Shown one piece after another: positions 44,407-53,102 of a DNA stretch of 64,000 bases (within the stretch, counting starts at the first letter, position 1; every line of letters starts with the position of its first letter). The position numbers were made by a program, and so were the translations under genes. The stretch is taken from the NCBI RefSeq assembly GCF_900102185.1, contig NZ_LT629690.1, positions 4,526,001 through 4,590,000 of the forward strand, written 5' to 3'. Below the pieces are notes generated by a model. That model did not search any database. It was not told the origin of the DNA and worked only from the letters and a program-made list of their open reading frames with translations. Origin of the DNA: Terriglobus roseus (lineage in GTDB: Bacteria; Acidobacteriota; Terriglobia; Terriglobales; Acidobacteriaceae).

Positions 44407-45150
44407 ATGCGGCGGTCGTTGTGGCTGTGTGCGGTGAGTTTTGCAGTGCTGGCGGTGGTGGCCGGGGCGCAGATGCAACATGCTCCCGATGGCGGTACGC
44501 GCGAGATGATTCAGAGCATTGATGTGCCCACGAAGGCTGGCGCTCCGTTCCGCGCGCAGGTGGCGACGTCGTGGAAGCGGCGGTTGGAGGATGGCACGGA
44601 GACGACCATCTATAACCGCCGCACCATTGCTCGTGACAGCATGGGCCGTGTTTTTCAGGAGCGCCGGGTATTTAGGCCGGATGGCAACACACGCGCCACG
44701 ATAGTGAACGAGATGGATTATTACGATCCGTCGATGAAGACCACTACCGTGTGCCACACGCTGACGCGGCAGTGCATGGTCTATCACCAGAACTTCGCTA
44801 AGGCAGCGGATGATCAACCGTTGCCCGCAACGCAGACGTTCCCGAACGGCGTTAAGATTACGCGGGAGTCGCTGGGAACGAACACGATTGAAGATCTGCA
44901 AGTGACGGGGATGCGTGAGATTCGCACTTCTGGAAGTTCTGGCGACGCGGAGCCCACGGTGAAGGAGTTCTGGTACTCGCCTCGGCTGGGGATGAACCTG
45001 GTGGTGAAGCGGTTTGAGCCGCGAGGCGGTGCGGAAGATTTCAACGTGGAGAAGATTGATCAGACGGAGCCGGATGCTTCGCTATTCAACCTGCCACGTG
45101 CGTACCAGGTGATCGATATTCCAGCGCCACAGGCGATCGCGCAGCACTAA
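44407..45150 (+). CDS. Secreted hypothetical protein
   Basis: A 247-residue product with signal peptide (MRRSLWLCAVSFAVLAVVAGA). The body is beta-rich with TSWKRRLEDGTETTIYNRRTIARDSMGRVFQERR (partly quoted) and a C-terminal WYSPRLGMNLVVKRFEPRGG, resembling domains of unknown function common in acidobacterial secreted proteins. No family name can be given. ATG at 44407 has GAGGTG close before it. It may be co-transcribed with the DUF2059 gene, 91 bases upstream. Confidence 0.75.
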   Translation: MRRSLWLCAVSFAVLAVVAGAQMQHAPDGGTREMIQSIDVPTKAGAPFRAQVATSWKRRLEDGTETTIYNRRTIARDSMGRVFQERRVFRPDGNTRATIVNEMDYYDPSMKTTTVCHTLTRQCMVYHQNFAKAADDQPLPATQTFPNGVKITRESLGTNTIEDLQVTGMREIRTSGSSGDAEPTVKEFWYSPRLGMNLVVKRFEPRGGAEDFNVEKIDQTEPDASLFNLPRAYQVIDIPAPQAIAQH

Positions 45151-45156
45151 GATGCA

Positions 45157-45324
45157 CTAGCCGCGTACCTTCAGGAAGCCAGCCAGCGCAATGATCATGC
45201 CCACCACGATTAGCGCCAGCAGCGTGCCGATGAAGTAGGCCGCGCGGCGTTCGCCTTCAGGCCCGGGCTGGGTGATACCGAAAGTGTTGATGAACGAGCG
45301 TGCGATCAGCAGAAGGAATCCCAT
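45157..45324 (-). CDS. 55-residue single-pass membrane protein
   Basis: A 55-codon frame read from an ATG at 45324 to a TAG at 45157. MGFLLLIARSFINTFGITQPG, an EGERRAAYF polar middle, then the hydrophobic helix IGTLLALIVVGMIIALAGFL and a basic end KVRG. The Arg/Glu-flanked transmembrane helix and full stop/start in the gap between two genes suggest a real small gene. The ribosome site is weak. Function unknown. Confidence 0.5.
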   Translation of the reverse strand: MGFLLLIARSFINTFGITQPGPEGERRAAYFIGTLLALIVVGMIIALAGFLKVRG

Positions 45325-45406
45325 GGCGTTTGTATTCTTAGTGTGCGCCTTTTAACGGTGTATCGTCGAGTCTCGGATAGTCTGGGTCATATTTTGTGGA
45401 TCTGAG

Positions 45407-46807
45407 GTGCCGGCTTTGATCGAAGAGTTTGATGTTGTTGTGCTGGGCAGTGGCGAGGCTGGTAAGTACCTTGCATGGACGCTGGCTGAGAGCGGGCTGC
45501 GTACGGCGATGGTGGAGCGTCGCTGGATTGGCGGATCATGCCCGAACATTGCCTGCTTGCCCACAAAGAATGTGATCCACAGCGCGAAGGTAGCTACGCT
45601 GGCGCGTCGCTCTGCAGAGTTTGGTTTGTCTGCGGGTGAAGTGCGTGTGGATATGGAGGGTGTGCGAGCGCGCAAGCGTCGCATGGTGGATGCGCTGGTG
45701 CAGGTGCATGAGAAGCGCTACGCCTCCAGCGGAACGGAACTGGTGCTGGGACAGGGAACGTTTGTGGCGCCGCGTACTTTGCAGGTTGCGTTGAATGATG
45801 GTGGCAGTCGCACGCTGCGTGGTGCGAAGGTGATCATCAGCACTGGTAGTCGTGCGACGATTCCTGGTCTTCCTGGCATGAAGGAAGCCGCGCCGATGAC
45901 GCACATTGAAGCGCTGGAACTGGATGTGGTGCCGGATCACCTGCTGGTGTTGGGCGGTGGCTATATCGGGCTGGAGATGGCGCAGGCGATGCGTCGGTTT
46001 GGGGCGCGCGTCACGATTGTGGAGCGGAACCATCGCGTGTTGCCACGTGAAGATGACGATGCGGTAGCTGAGTTGATGGCTATGTGTCAGCGCGAAGGCA
46101 TTGACGTGGTGACAGGCGTAGAACTGCAGCGTGCGGAAGGCCGAAGCGGTGCGGAAGTATCGCTCTATGGGCTGCGTGATGGCGTTGCGTTTTCGATTTC
46201 GGGATCGCACCTGTTAGCGTCTGCGGGCAGAACGCCGAACAATGCTGGCATTGGCCTGGAGGCTGCAGGTGTTGAGCTAACGGAGCGTGGATTTATCCGG
46301 GTAAACGATCGGCTGGAGACTACTGCTGAGAACACGTGGGCCGTGGGAGATTGTGCGGGGAGTCCGCAGTTCACGCATGCTGCCTTCGATGACTTCCGTA
46401 TTGTGCGTGACAATCTGCGTGGTGGAAGCCGAAGCACGCGTGATCGACTGATGCCGTTCGCGTTATTTACCGATCCTGAGTTTGCACGCGTTGGATTGAG
46501 CGAAAGCGAGGCGCGGCAGCAGGGCATTCCGTATCGGCTGGTGAAGATTCCCATGGCGGCGGTGTTGCGCACGCGTACGTTGAGCGAGGAGACGGGATTC
46601 CTGAAGGCTCTGCTGCACGCGGAGAACGACAGCATTCTTGGGTTCACTGCTGTGGGTGTGGAGGCGGGCGAGATTCTCGGCGTGGTGGAACTTGCCATGC
46701 GAACCGGTGCGCCATACACGGCGATTCGCGATGCTGTGTTGCCGCATCCCACCATGGTTGAGGGCCTGACGGTTCTGTTTGGACAGAAGCCGGTGCTGCA
46801 CGCGTAG
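45407..46807 (+). CDS. Pyridine nucleotide-disulfide oxidoreductase (mercuric reductase-like)
   Basis: A 466-residue FAD flavoprotein. VVVLGSGEAGKYLAWTLAESG binds FAD; the redox disulfide is Cys45-Cys50 in GGSCPNIACLPTKN, the NAD(P) site is VLGGGYIGLEMAQAM, and the second FAD block is NTWAVGDCAGSPQFTH. The dimer-interface His-Glu appears as LPHPTMVEGL. It lacks the N-terminal heavy-metal domain and the C-terminal Cys pair of real MerA, so mercury reduction is not supported. Starts at GTG 45407. Probably an NAD(P)H:disulfide or quinone-type reductase. Confidence 0.9.
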   Translation: MPALIEEFDVVVLGSGEAGKYLAWTLAESGLRTAMVERRWIGGSCPNIACLPTKNVIHSAKVATLARRSAEFGLSAGEVRVDMEGVRARKRRMVDALVQVHEKRYASSGTELVLGQGTFVAPRTLQVALNDGGSRTLRGAKVIISTGSRATIPGLPGMKEAAPMTHIEALELDVVPDHLLVLGGGYIGLEMAQAMRRFGARVTIVERNHRVLPREDDDAVAELMAMCQREGIDVVTGVELQRAEGRSGAEVSLYGLRDGVAFSISGSHLLASAGRTPNNAGIGLEAAGVELTERGFIRVNDRLETTAENTWAVGDCAGSPQFTHAAFDDFRIVRDNLRGGSRSTRDRLMPFALFTDPEFARVGLSESEARQQGIPYRLVKIPMAAVLRTRTLSEETGFLKALLHAENDSILGFTAVGVEAGEILGVVELAMRTGAPYTAIRDAVLPHPTMVEGLTVLFGQKPVLHA

Positions 46808-46808
46808 G

Positions 46809-47525
46809 TTATTCCGGCTGCTTTGAGGCGGCGTCTGGTTTGGCGAGGTCGCACGCGCGGTACAGGTACCAGGTTGCGATGGAGCGCCACGGACGCCAGC
46901 GTTCGCCGCGCTTGATCATCTCGGCGGGCTTGGGAAGGTCTGCGTTCGTTACTTTGTCAGTTGGCTTCAGTTTGCCGAAAGTGAGCGCGAAGCCTTTGCG
47001 TACGCCGTAGTCGTCGACGGGGAGAACGTCCGGACGACCGAGGCGGAAGATGAGCATCATCTCCACGGTCCATTTGCCGATGCCGCGCACCTGTGTGAGG
47101 TGCTCGATGATGTCTTCATCGGACATGCGGCGGATCTTCGCCAGCGTGGGGACGGTGCCGTCGAGAGTCTTCGCGGCGAGGTCGCGCAGGGCGAGCGTTT
47201 TGTTTGCAGAGAGGCCTGCGGAACGAAGCTGAATCGTGGGACATTCAAGCAGGTGTTCCGGTGAAGGATGCACGCCGAGTCCACATACGTCTTCAAAGCT
47301 GGCGATCATGCGTGCGTGAATGCTCGCTGCGGCTTTGCCGTGGAGTTGCTGATAGATGATGGCTTCCGTCAGCGCCTCAAACGGACTTTGCGCAGCGGCA
47401 ATCTTCAGGCGTGGCGGACCCGCTTTGGCGATGAGTTTTGCCAGCTTGGGATCGGCAGCGGAGAGAGCGGCGGCGGCTTCGTCAACGTCGTAAGGCGGCT
47501 TGCGCGTTCGGGCAGTGTGAACCAT
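46809..47525 (-). CDS. DNA-3-methyladenine glycosylase (AlkA-like HhH-GPD)
   Basis: A 238-residue base-excision glycosylase removing alkylated purines. The HhH is LTQVRGIGKWTVEMMLIF, followed by the catalytic Asp in VLPVDDYGVRKGFAL. AIIYQQLHGKAAASIHARM is the usual entry to the fold. The Cys-cluster of EndoIII/MutY-type enzymes is absent, as in AlkA. ATG at 47525 is used; a TTG two codons earlier is possible. Lies 36 bases downstream of the TauE/SafE gene, same strand. Confidence 0.93.
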   Translation of the reverse strand: MVHTARTRKPPYDVDEAAAALSAADPKLAKLIAKAGPPRLKIAAAQSPFEALTEAIIYQQLHGKAAASIHARMIASFEDVCGLGVHPSPEHLLECPTIQLRSAGLSANKTLALRDLAAKTLDGTVPTLAKIRRMSDEDIIEHLTQVRGIGKWTVEMMLIFRLGRPDVLPVDDYGVRKGFALTFGKLKPTDKVTNADLPKPAEMIKRGERWRPWRSIATWYLYRACDLAKPDAASKQPE

Positions 47526-47561
47526 GGCCAACAGTGTCCCACAAAGTCAACCGCTGCTGTC

Positions 47562-48365
47562 TTATATGCGGTGAGTGATTGTTCCCACGAAGAGGATTGC
47601 GCCGATCAGGATCAAGCCGACGTAGACATACTTCAGGAATCCTGTGCCGGAGAAGCGGCGATTGAGCGCTCGTCCTGCGAAGACTGCGGGGAGCATCGCT
47701 GGCAATGAGAAGAGGAACTCGTTGGTGACCGTGCGTGTCCACAGGCCTGCGCTCCAGTAGCCGATCATGCCCAGGATGCTGGCAGGGAGAAAATACGCGT
47801 GGATGGTGGCGCGGAAATGCTGTGGTGACCATCTGCGGAGTGAGCCGTACACGACCAATGGTGGGCCGTTCATGCCGTATGCGCCGCCCAGGATGCCTGC
47901 CAGAAATCCTGAGAGCAGAAGCAATGGTCGATTCTCATGTTTGAGATGAAATGTGCCAGAGTTCCACAGCGAATAGGCCGAGAACAGCATGATCAGAATG
48001 CCGAGACACGCCTTCACGATTTGCTGGTGAGGATTGGTCAATAGCCACAGGCCGATAGGAATGCCGAAGACGGTGGCCGAGAGCAATCCGACAGCACTCT
48101 TCAGGTGGATATGTTTCCAATCCTGAACGACGACCACGGCTGCGGCTGCGATGGAGAGCAGTACAGCCAGTGGCGCAGCTACCTGCAGCGGCATTACAAA
48201 CGACAGCAGGGGGACTGCGATCAGAGCTTCGCCAAATCCAAAGGTGGACCGGACCAGCGTGGCCACAAAAACGATGGCCAGAACGAATACGAGTGAAGCG
48301 TGAATGGGGGACTCCGAAACAGTGTTCTCCACGCCGTTTGTGCAGCATGGAGAACGCTGATTCAA
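47562..48365 (-). CDS. TauE/SafE-family permease
   Basis: A 267-residue membrane protein with about eight spans. VRSTFGFGEALIAVPLL is the N-terminal family repeat signature, and its second copy is LAGILGGAYGMNGPPLVV. The family exports sulfite, sulfoacetate or related small anions. The start is unclear: a TTG at 48365 or GTG at 48332, neither with a good ribosome site. It is 26 bases downstream of the GH28 gene on the same strand and 36 bases upstream of the AlkA-like gene, an odd but operon-like set. Confidence 0.88.
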   Translation of the reverse strand: MNQRSPCCTNGVENTVSESPIHASLVFVLAIVFVATLVRSTFGFGEALIAVPLLSFVMPLQVAAPLAVLLSIAAAAVVVVQDWKHIHLKSAVGLLSATVFGIPIGLWLLTNPHQQIVKACLGILIMLFSAYSLWNSGTFHLKHENRPLLLLSGFLAGILGGAYGMNGPPLVVYGSLRRWSPQHFRATIHAYFLPASILGMIGYWSAGLWTRTVTNEFLFSLPAMLPAVFAGRALNRRFSGTGFLKYVYVGLILIGAILFVGTITHRI

Positions 48366-48391
48366 GGATATCGGGCTACGCGCGGACGCGG

Positions 48392-49645
48392 TTAGCGACG
48401 GGTTATATTGGCGCCTTCTTCTTTGGTGATGGGTTCGCCTGACTTCGGTGTGATGATGACGTTCTTCATTGTCACGTCGGCGTTGCGGATCTGGAGGCCC
48501 TTTTCGCTTTCGATCTTCACGTTCGTCAGCGTCAGGTGGCGGATGGGCATTTCCGGGATGCCGATGATGATGGCGTCCTTCGCTCCGGTGGCGGTTATGC
48601 CTTCAAGTGAGATGTCGTGGAAGCGCGGTGTGTGTGCGTCAACGGGCTTTGCTGTGTCGGTGCCTGCGGCGGGCCACTTGGGGTAGTACTCGGTGATCTG
48701 GATGGGCTGGCCGACGCCGGTCATGGTGATGTTCTTGTAGTGCAGGTCGTGGATGTCGTTGCCACGGGTGCGATTGCTCTTGATGCGGACACCTGCTTCG
48801 GTGTGTTCCATGGTGACGTTTTCCACGCGCACGTCGTTTATGCCGCCTGCGAGTTCGCTGCCCACGCTGAGGCCGTGGCCGTGGCGGAAGATGCTGTCGT
48901 GGATGTAGACGTGTTCCACGGGGCCGATCTTGGGGTCGCGCTCGACGAGGCCGCTCTTGAGGGCGATGTCGTCGTCGCCGGTGTCAATATCGACGTTGCT
49001 GATCTCAATGTTCTTTGAGCTGAACGGATCGATGCCGTCGGTGTTCGGCGCGCCGGTGGCGGGGTTGCGAATGATGGCGTGGTCGATCTTGATGCCGTCG
49101 CAGAAGAAGAACGTGAAGTTGTACATGGGCGAGTTCTGCAGCGTGATGTGATCGAAGGTCAGGTGCTGCGACTCTGTGATGTCGAGGAGCATGGGGCGCG
49201 GGAAGCCGCCGCTACCGCTCGTGTCGCCTGCGATGCGGTGGGTGTGGGCGAGTTCCCAGAACATGTCGCCGCTGCCGTCGATGGTGCCGCCGCCGGTGAT
49301 GCGCAGGTTGGAGACGTGGTCGGCGTGCAGGAGAGCGACGCGGCGCCACTTGGCATCTTCACGGATGGGGTAGTCGTCCAGGTTGCGCGAGCCGAGGAGC
49401 TTGCTTCCTTCCGCGATGGAGAGTGTCAGGTTGCTTTTGAGCGTGAGCGGTGCGGAGACGAAGGTGCCACCCTTCAGGACGACGGTGCCGTGCTTCGGCG
49501 CGCAGGCGTCGATGGCCTTCTGGATGGCGGCGGTGTCGTTGGTTTTGCCGTCGCCCTTTGCGCCGTAGGTGTGCGCGTCGCAGGTGGTTTGTGCGGCGGC
49601 GGTTGTGGCGGCGAGGGCGATGAGGACGGCTGGAAGGAAGCGCAT
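48392..49645 (-). CDS. Glycoside hydrolase family 28 (polygalacturonase-like), secreted
   Basis: A 417-residue pectin-degrading right-handed beta-helix enzyme with a signal peptide (MRFLPAVLIALAATTAAAQ). It shows the GH28 four-motif active site: NTDGID (Asp203), GDDDIALKSG (Asp224/225), GHGLSVGSE (His257) and RIKS (Arg287, Lys289). Start ATG at 49645 is preceded by GGAGACAC. Possible LacI-type site 34 bases upstream. Attacks galacturonan or related pectic backbone; probably working with other secreted enzymes of this region. Confidence 0.96.
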   Translation of the reverse strand: MRFLPAVLIALAATTAAAQTTCDAHTYGAKGDGKTNDTAAIQKAIDACAPKHGTVVLKGGTFVSAPLTLKSNLTLSIAEGSKLLGSRNLDDYPIREDAKWRRVALLHADHVSNLRITGGGTIDGSGDMFWELAHTHRIAGDTSGSGGFPRPMLLDITESQHLTFDHITLQNSPMYNFTFFFCDGIKIDHAIIRNPATGAPNTDGIDPFSSKNIEISNVDIDTGDDDIALKSGLVERDPKIGPVEHVYIHDSIFRHGHGLSVGSELAGGINDVRVENVTMEHTEAGVRIKSNRTRGNDIHDLHYKNITMTGVGQPIQITEYYPKWPAAGTDTAKPVDAHTPRFHDISLEGITATGAKDAIIIGIPEMPIRHLTLTNVKIESEKGLQIRNADVTMKNVIITPKSGEPITKEEGANITRR

Positions 49646-49678
49646 GGGTGTGTCTCCTGACGGAGTACAGTTTCGCCG

Positions 49679-49686
49679 AAACGTTT
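49679..49686. promoter_or_regulatory. LacI/GalR-type operator candidate (AAACGTTT)
   Basis: Perfect 8-base palindrome 34 bases upstream of the GH28 start, the same octamer as at 26127-26134. Suits a repressor of the AAnCGnTT class. Chance occurrence is not negligible. Confidence 0.4.
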
Positions 49687-49749
49687 TTATTTTGTCGAGG
49701 GGTGGAATAAATATTCGTTTGTTGGACCCGGATTAGGTTCTATGTTTTC

Positions 49750-49808
49750 CCGCTGGCATCCCAGTGCGGGATAGGAAAGCAGATCCTTGGGCTTCGCTCA
49801 GGATGACT
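49750..49808. repeat. Possible dispersed intergenic hairpin repeat
   Basis: Two adjoining inverted repeats: CATCCC...GGGATA and GATCCTTGGG...CTCAGGATGA. The phrase AGATCCTTnGGCTTCGCTCAGGATGAC is, from memory, a common dispersed intergenic element in several acidobacterial and other soil-bacterial genomes. I saw only this one copy in the window, so repeat status is inferred. Confidence 0.4.
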
Positions 49809-49892
49809 TTGCTTGGCCATTTGAGCTTGGCAGGCATGGTTAAGAAGATGAACTGCTTTCCACTTGCGCTGGGATGCGTTAGTGTTTTGTGC

Positions 49893-51614
49893 ATGCCTAC
49901 ATCCAAGCTGCTTTGCCGCGTTGCTGCCGCGTCCTTTGCTGTTGTTTCCTGCGTCTTTGCGCACGCCTCCACACAGGCCGACGTGGAACGCCTCAGCACC
50001 AAGTTCTGGGAGTGGCGTGCGACGGAGCAGCCGTTTACGAATGACGATATTCCGCGTCTGGATCGTGCGCCGGGATTTGTGGCGCATTGGTCTGCGGCGG
50101 ATGTGGCGGGGTATCGGAAGCAGATAGCCGCGTTTGAGAAGGAATGGCGCGCGCTGGATGTGAGCAAGCAGCCAGTGAGTACGCAGGTGGATTATCGCCT
50201 TGTTGGATCGGCGATTGCCCGCGTGTACTGGGAGCTGGATGTGATTCCGGTGTGGCAGCGGAGCCCGTTCTTCTATGTCGATCAGGGGCTGACGGCGACA
50301 TACACGCTGCTGTTGCAGCATAAGAAGTTCACGCCGCAGATGCAGCACGATGTGGTGGTGCGGCTGGCGAGTTTGCCGCGTCTGCTGGATGAGGGCAAGG
50401 CGAACCTGACGGATATGCGGCAACCGTATGCCGTCATTGCCATGGAGAATCTGTCGAAGATTGAAGATCGCATGGGGCGGTTCAAGGACGGCATTCATGC
50501 GGAGGCGGGCTTTGATGCGAAGGAGCTTGCCGAGTTCGATAAGGCCGAAGATGCGGCTGTCAAGGCGATGGTGGCGTATCGCGAATGGCTGCGGCCGCAG
50601 GTGGCGGGCATGAAGCAGCAGACGGCGGTGGGGCGCGATGGCTACATCTGGTTTCTGAAGAACGTTGCGCTGATGAGCTATACGCCGGAGCAGATTGTGC
50701 AGGTCGGCAAGCTGGAGTTTGATCGTGCCGTGACGTTTGAGGCTCTGGCGCAGGCCGCGAATACAGGGCTACCGGACCTGCCGGTGTTTCCGGATGTGGC
50801 ATCACAGATTGCCGATGAAGAGAAGCAGGAAGTGGCGATGCGAAAGACCATGCAGGCGCATAGTGTGTTGAGCGATCCGGCAGAGGTGCGGCATTACCAC
50901 TACGTGGCGGTTCCGGCTTACATTGCGCCGCTGGGTTTTCTGGGAGTTGAGGATGACCTTACGGGGCCGGATCGTTTGAACGAAGAAGGTTCCAGCTACA
51001 AAGGCAAGCCGCGTACGGATGGCGGATTCTTTGGCAACATTACGGCGCGCGATACGCGTCCGTTGACCATCCATGAAGGTGCTCCCGGACATTATGAGCA
51101 GATGGCGTGGGCGTGGCATAACCCTGATCCGGTGCGGCGGCGCTATTACGACTCTGAGACGCAGGAAGGCATTGGCTTTTATGCGGAAGAGATGATGCTG
51201 GTGACGGGCGAGTTCGATAAGACACCGAAGGTGAAGGAAGCCATTTACAGCATGATGCGTCTGCGTGCGTTGCGCGTGCTGGTGGATGTGAGGCTGGCGA
51301 CGGGTGAGTACACATTGCAACAGGCGGCGGATTACCTGAAGACGACAGTGCCGATGGATGAAGGCACAGCGCGCAGTGAAGCAGCGATGTTCTCGTCCAC
51401 GCCGGGGCAGGCCATCACGTATCAGATTGGCAAGAGCGACATCATGAAGGGGCTTGCCGAAGCGAAGCTGAAGCAGGGCGCGGCGTTCTCGCTGCAGAAG
51501 TATCAGGACTACGTATGGAGCAACGGCAGCGTGCCGTTCAGCCTGCAGCGTTGGGAGTTGCTGGGGGATGTGAGCGATGTGCCGCCCATTCCGGCGAGTT
51601 TCTCTGCCAGATAA
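49893..51614 (+). CDS. DUF885 family protein, secreted
   Basis: A 573-residue protein with signal peptide from the ATG at 49893 (MPTSKLLCRVAAASFAVVSC), rather than an upstream start at 49764 lying in the repeat region. DUF885 marks are IHEGAPGHYEQMAW and GIGFYAEEMMLVTGEF, a HxxxxxH..E arrangement suggesting a metalloenzyme (probably carboxypeptidase-like), and EGTARSEAAMFSSTPGQAITYQIG. The family has no proven substrate. Its stop directly abuts that of the convergent TIGR03435 gene. Confidence 0.9.
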   Translation: MPTSKLLCRVAAASFAVVSCVFAHASTQADVERLSTKFWEWRATEQPFTNDDIPRLDRAPGFVAHWSAADVAGYRKQIAAFEKEWRALDVSKQPVSTQVDYRLVGSAIARVYWELDVIPVWQRSPFFYVDQGLTATYTLLLQHKKFTPQMQHDVVVRLASLPRLLDEGKANLTDMRQPYAVIAMENLSKIEDRMGRFKDGIHAEAGFDAKELAEFDKAEDAAVKAMVAYREWLRPQVAGMKQQTAVGRDGYIWFLKNVALMSYTPEQIVQVGKLEFDRAVTFEALAQAANTGLPDLPVFPDVASQIADEEKQEVAMRKTMQAHSVLSDPAEVRHYHYVAVPAYIAPLGFLGVEDDLTGPDRLNEEGSSYKGKPRTDGGFFGNITARDTRPLTIHEGAPGHYEQMAWAWHNPDPVRRRYYDSETQEGIGFYAEEMMLVTGEFDKTPKVKEAIYSMMRLRALRVLVDVRLATGEYTLQQAADYLKTTVPMDEGTARSEAAMFSSTPGQAITYQIGKSDIMKGLAEAKLKQGAAFSLQKYQDYVWSNGSVPFSLQRWELLGDVSDVPPIPASFSAR

Positions 51615-52385
51615 TCAGTCCGATTCGGGCTTCTCGGCCTTGTCGATCACGAGTGTGTCGACGGGACCGTGGGTAGCCTTCATCTCCAGGCCAAGTTGTT
51701 CACGCATGGCGACGAGCAACGGTGGACTCTTTGAGTCTTGCGGGACGGGAATGGCGCCGCCGAACTGTGTTTCATCAGGCACCCAGTCCAGGTCGAAGTC
51801 GTAGCGGCCGGTGAGGCCGGTCTTGTTCACGACAGGGCGATCGAGGATGGCGCGTTGCATCACACGCGCGAAGTCGTCCATGCTGGCGTTGCGCGCGGGC
51901 ATTTCGAGGTGGTCAGGGTAGACGACGCTGGTGACCATCGGTTCGCGATTGGGTGCGCCTGCTGTGTCGAACTGGATGCCGCCTTTGGCCACGGTGATTT
52001 CGTAGATCGCGAATACCTTCGGCACTCGGTGGAAGGCGAGATGAAAGCGGTCATGCAGAAGCGTGCGCAGCATCAGCATCTGCTGGTCGTGGTCCGGCCG
52101 CTTCTCGCCGGGTGTTAGCGCTTCAATGGTGAACTTGTCGGAATCGGTCCAGCCGGGGCCACCGGAGATCGTCCGCGGGTTCAGGTCGTAGGCTGCCGCG
52201 ATCAGTAGCTTCAGCGTAAAGTTGGTGGCGATGAAGCGGTGGTCGTTTTCCATGCGGAGGAACCGGCCCGCCTTGGGGCCTGGATCCACTGGTTTGATGG
52301 TGGCGACTTCAAAGCTGGTCGCGGGGGATTGCGCCGCGGCGACTCCTACCGCCATGACGATACCCAATGCCACAGCCCTGAACAT
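51615..52385 (-). CDS. TIGR03435 family secreted protein
   Basis: A 256-residue protein with signal peptide (MFRAVALGIVMAVGVAAAQ) and the TIGR03435 (acidobacterial/Solibacter) pattern: SFEVATIKPVDPG, a FTLKLLIAAAYDLNPRTISGGPGW core and the C-terminal RPVVNKTGLTGRYDFDLDW. This family is strongly amplified in Acidobacteria and of unknown function; it is the best taxonomic marker in this window. Likely periplasmic. Its start at 52385 follows a short region with a weak ACGCC/GGCGT hairpin. Confidence 0.95.
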   Translation of the reverse strand: MFRAVALGIVMAVGVAAAQSPATSFEVATIKPVDPGPKAGRFLRMENDHRFIATNFTLKLLIAAAYDLNPRTISGGPGWTDSDKFTIEALTPGEKRPDHDQQMLMLRTLLHDRFHLAFHRVPKVFAIYEITVAKGGIQFDTAGAPNREPMVTSVVYPDHLEMPARNASMDDFARVMQRAILDRPVVNKTGLTGRYDFDLDWVPDETQFGGAIPVPQDSKSPPLLVAMREQLGLEMKATHGPVDTLVIDKAEKPESD

Positions 52386-52545
52386 GATGCTTCTACCTCC
52401 GGCCGCTTCCTACAGAGAAGGACGCCGGTCGGGGCGTTTTGGTTCTAGGAACCTCTGTGAAGGGCTACGGAAGACAGCATAGACGCGGAGAGAGGGCACT
52501 TTCGAGGACCGGAAGACCCAAGCCCCGTGTCTGGCGCGATACGGC

Positions 52546-52995
52546 TTATTGTGCCGCTAGGGTGGCTTCTTCGAAGCGTGTCATGGCGGCGTCGTCCCAG
52601 GCGTGGGTGGTGGTGCGCCAGCGGTGGCTACCGTCGTCCATGAAGTTGGGGAAGTCGCTGCGGCAGAAGCTTTCTCGGCGCTCAAAGTCGACGAGCACTT
52701 GCGGGATGCCATCGATACGGAGGGCGGCCTGCTGGCCGTCGCGGCTCCATTCCACGGTGAGCAGGCGTTCGCGATCACCTTCGGACTCACGGCGCATGGC
52801 GGCGACGTTGTAGACCAGCATGGAGTCGAGGACGGTGATGTCGAATTCGTCTTCTACGGTGGCCAGGCGGCCGTCGCAGGCGTAGCAGTAGGCGGCCACG
52901 CCCTCATCTTCAAAGACCACGCGCCACGGGAGCTCGCGGATTGGGGAGTAGCTGACGAGGCGGCCGGAGCCTACGCGGAAGGTGAGGGAATCCAT
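52546..52995 (-). CDS. DUF2251-like small protein
   Basis: A 149-residue soluble protein, ATG at 52995 (a longer version from 53073 is also open). VVFEDEGVAAYCYACD with a hydrophobic strand and ETAMRRESEGDR-like middle suggest DUF2251, which I assign with moderate confidence. Ends in an acidic region WDDAAMTRFEEATLAAQ. No catalytic motif. Upstream is the divergent glycosyltransferase-like gene at 53103. Confidence 0.6.
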   Translation of the reverse strand: MDSLTFRVGSGRLVSYSPIRELPWRVVFEDEGVAAYCYACDGRLATVEDEFDITVLDSMLVYNVAAMRRESEGDRERLLTVEWSRDGQQAALRIDGIPQVLVDFERRESFCRSDFPNFMDDGSHRWRTTTHAWDDAAMTRFEEATLAAQ

Positions 52996-53102
52996 GTCTT
53001 TCAGGGTACGCGAGGATGAGGTTTTCGTAGGAGCCTGTTTGGCGGTTCCGCTGACTTGCTGAGTTTGGCTCAAGCTGCAACACTCGAAGATGCGTATCGA
53101 CC

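Noticed and set aside
45407-46807. Mercury resistance (merA)
   Set aside because: The active-site Cys pair is present but there is no heavy-metal domain, no C-terminal Cys pair and no mer neighbours.
52423-52440. Terminator-like ACGCC/GGCGT hairpin with TTTT
   Set aside because: Short 5-base stem upstream of a minus-strand gene; too weak to claim.
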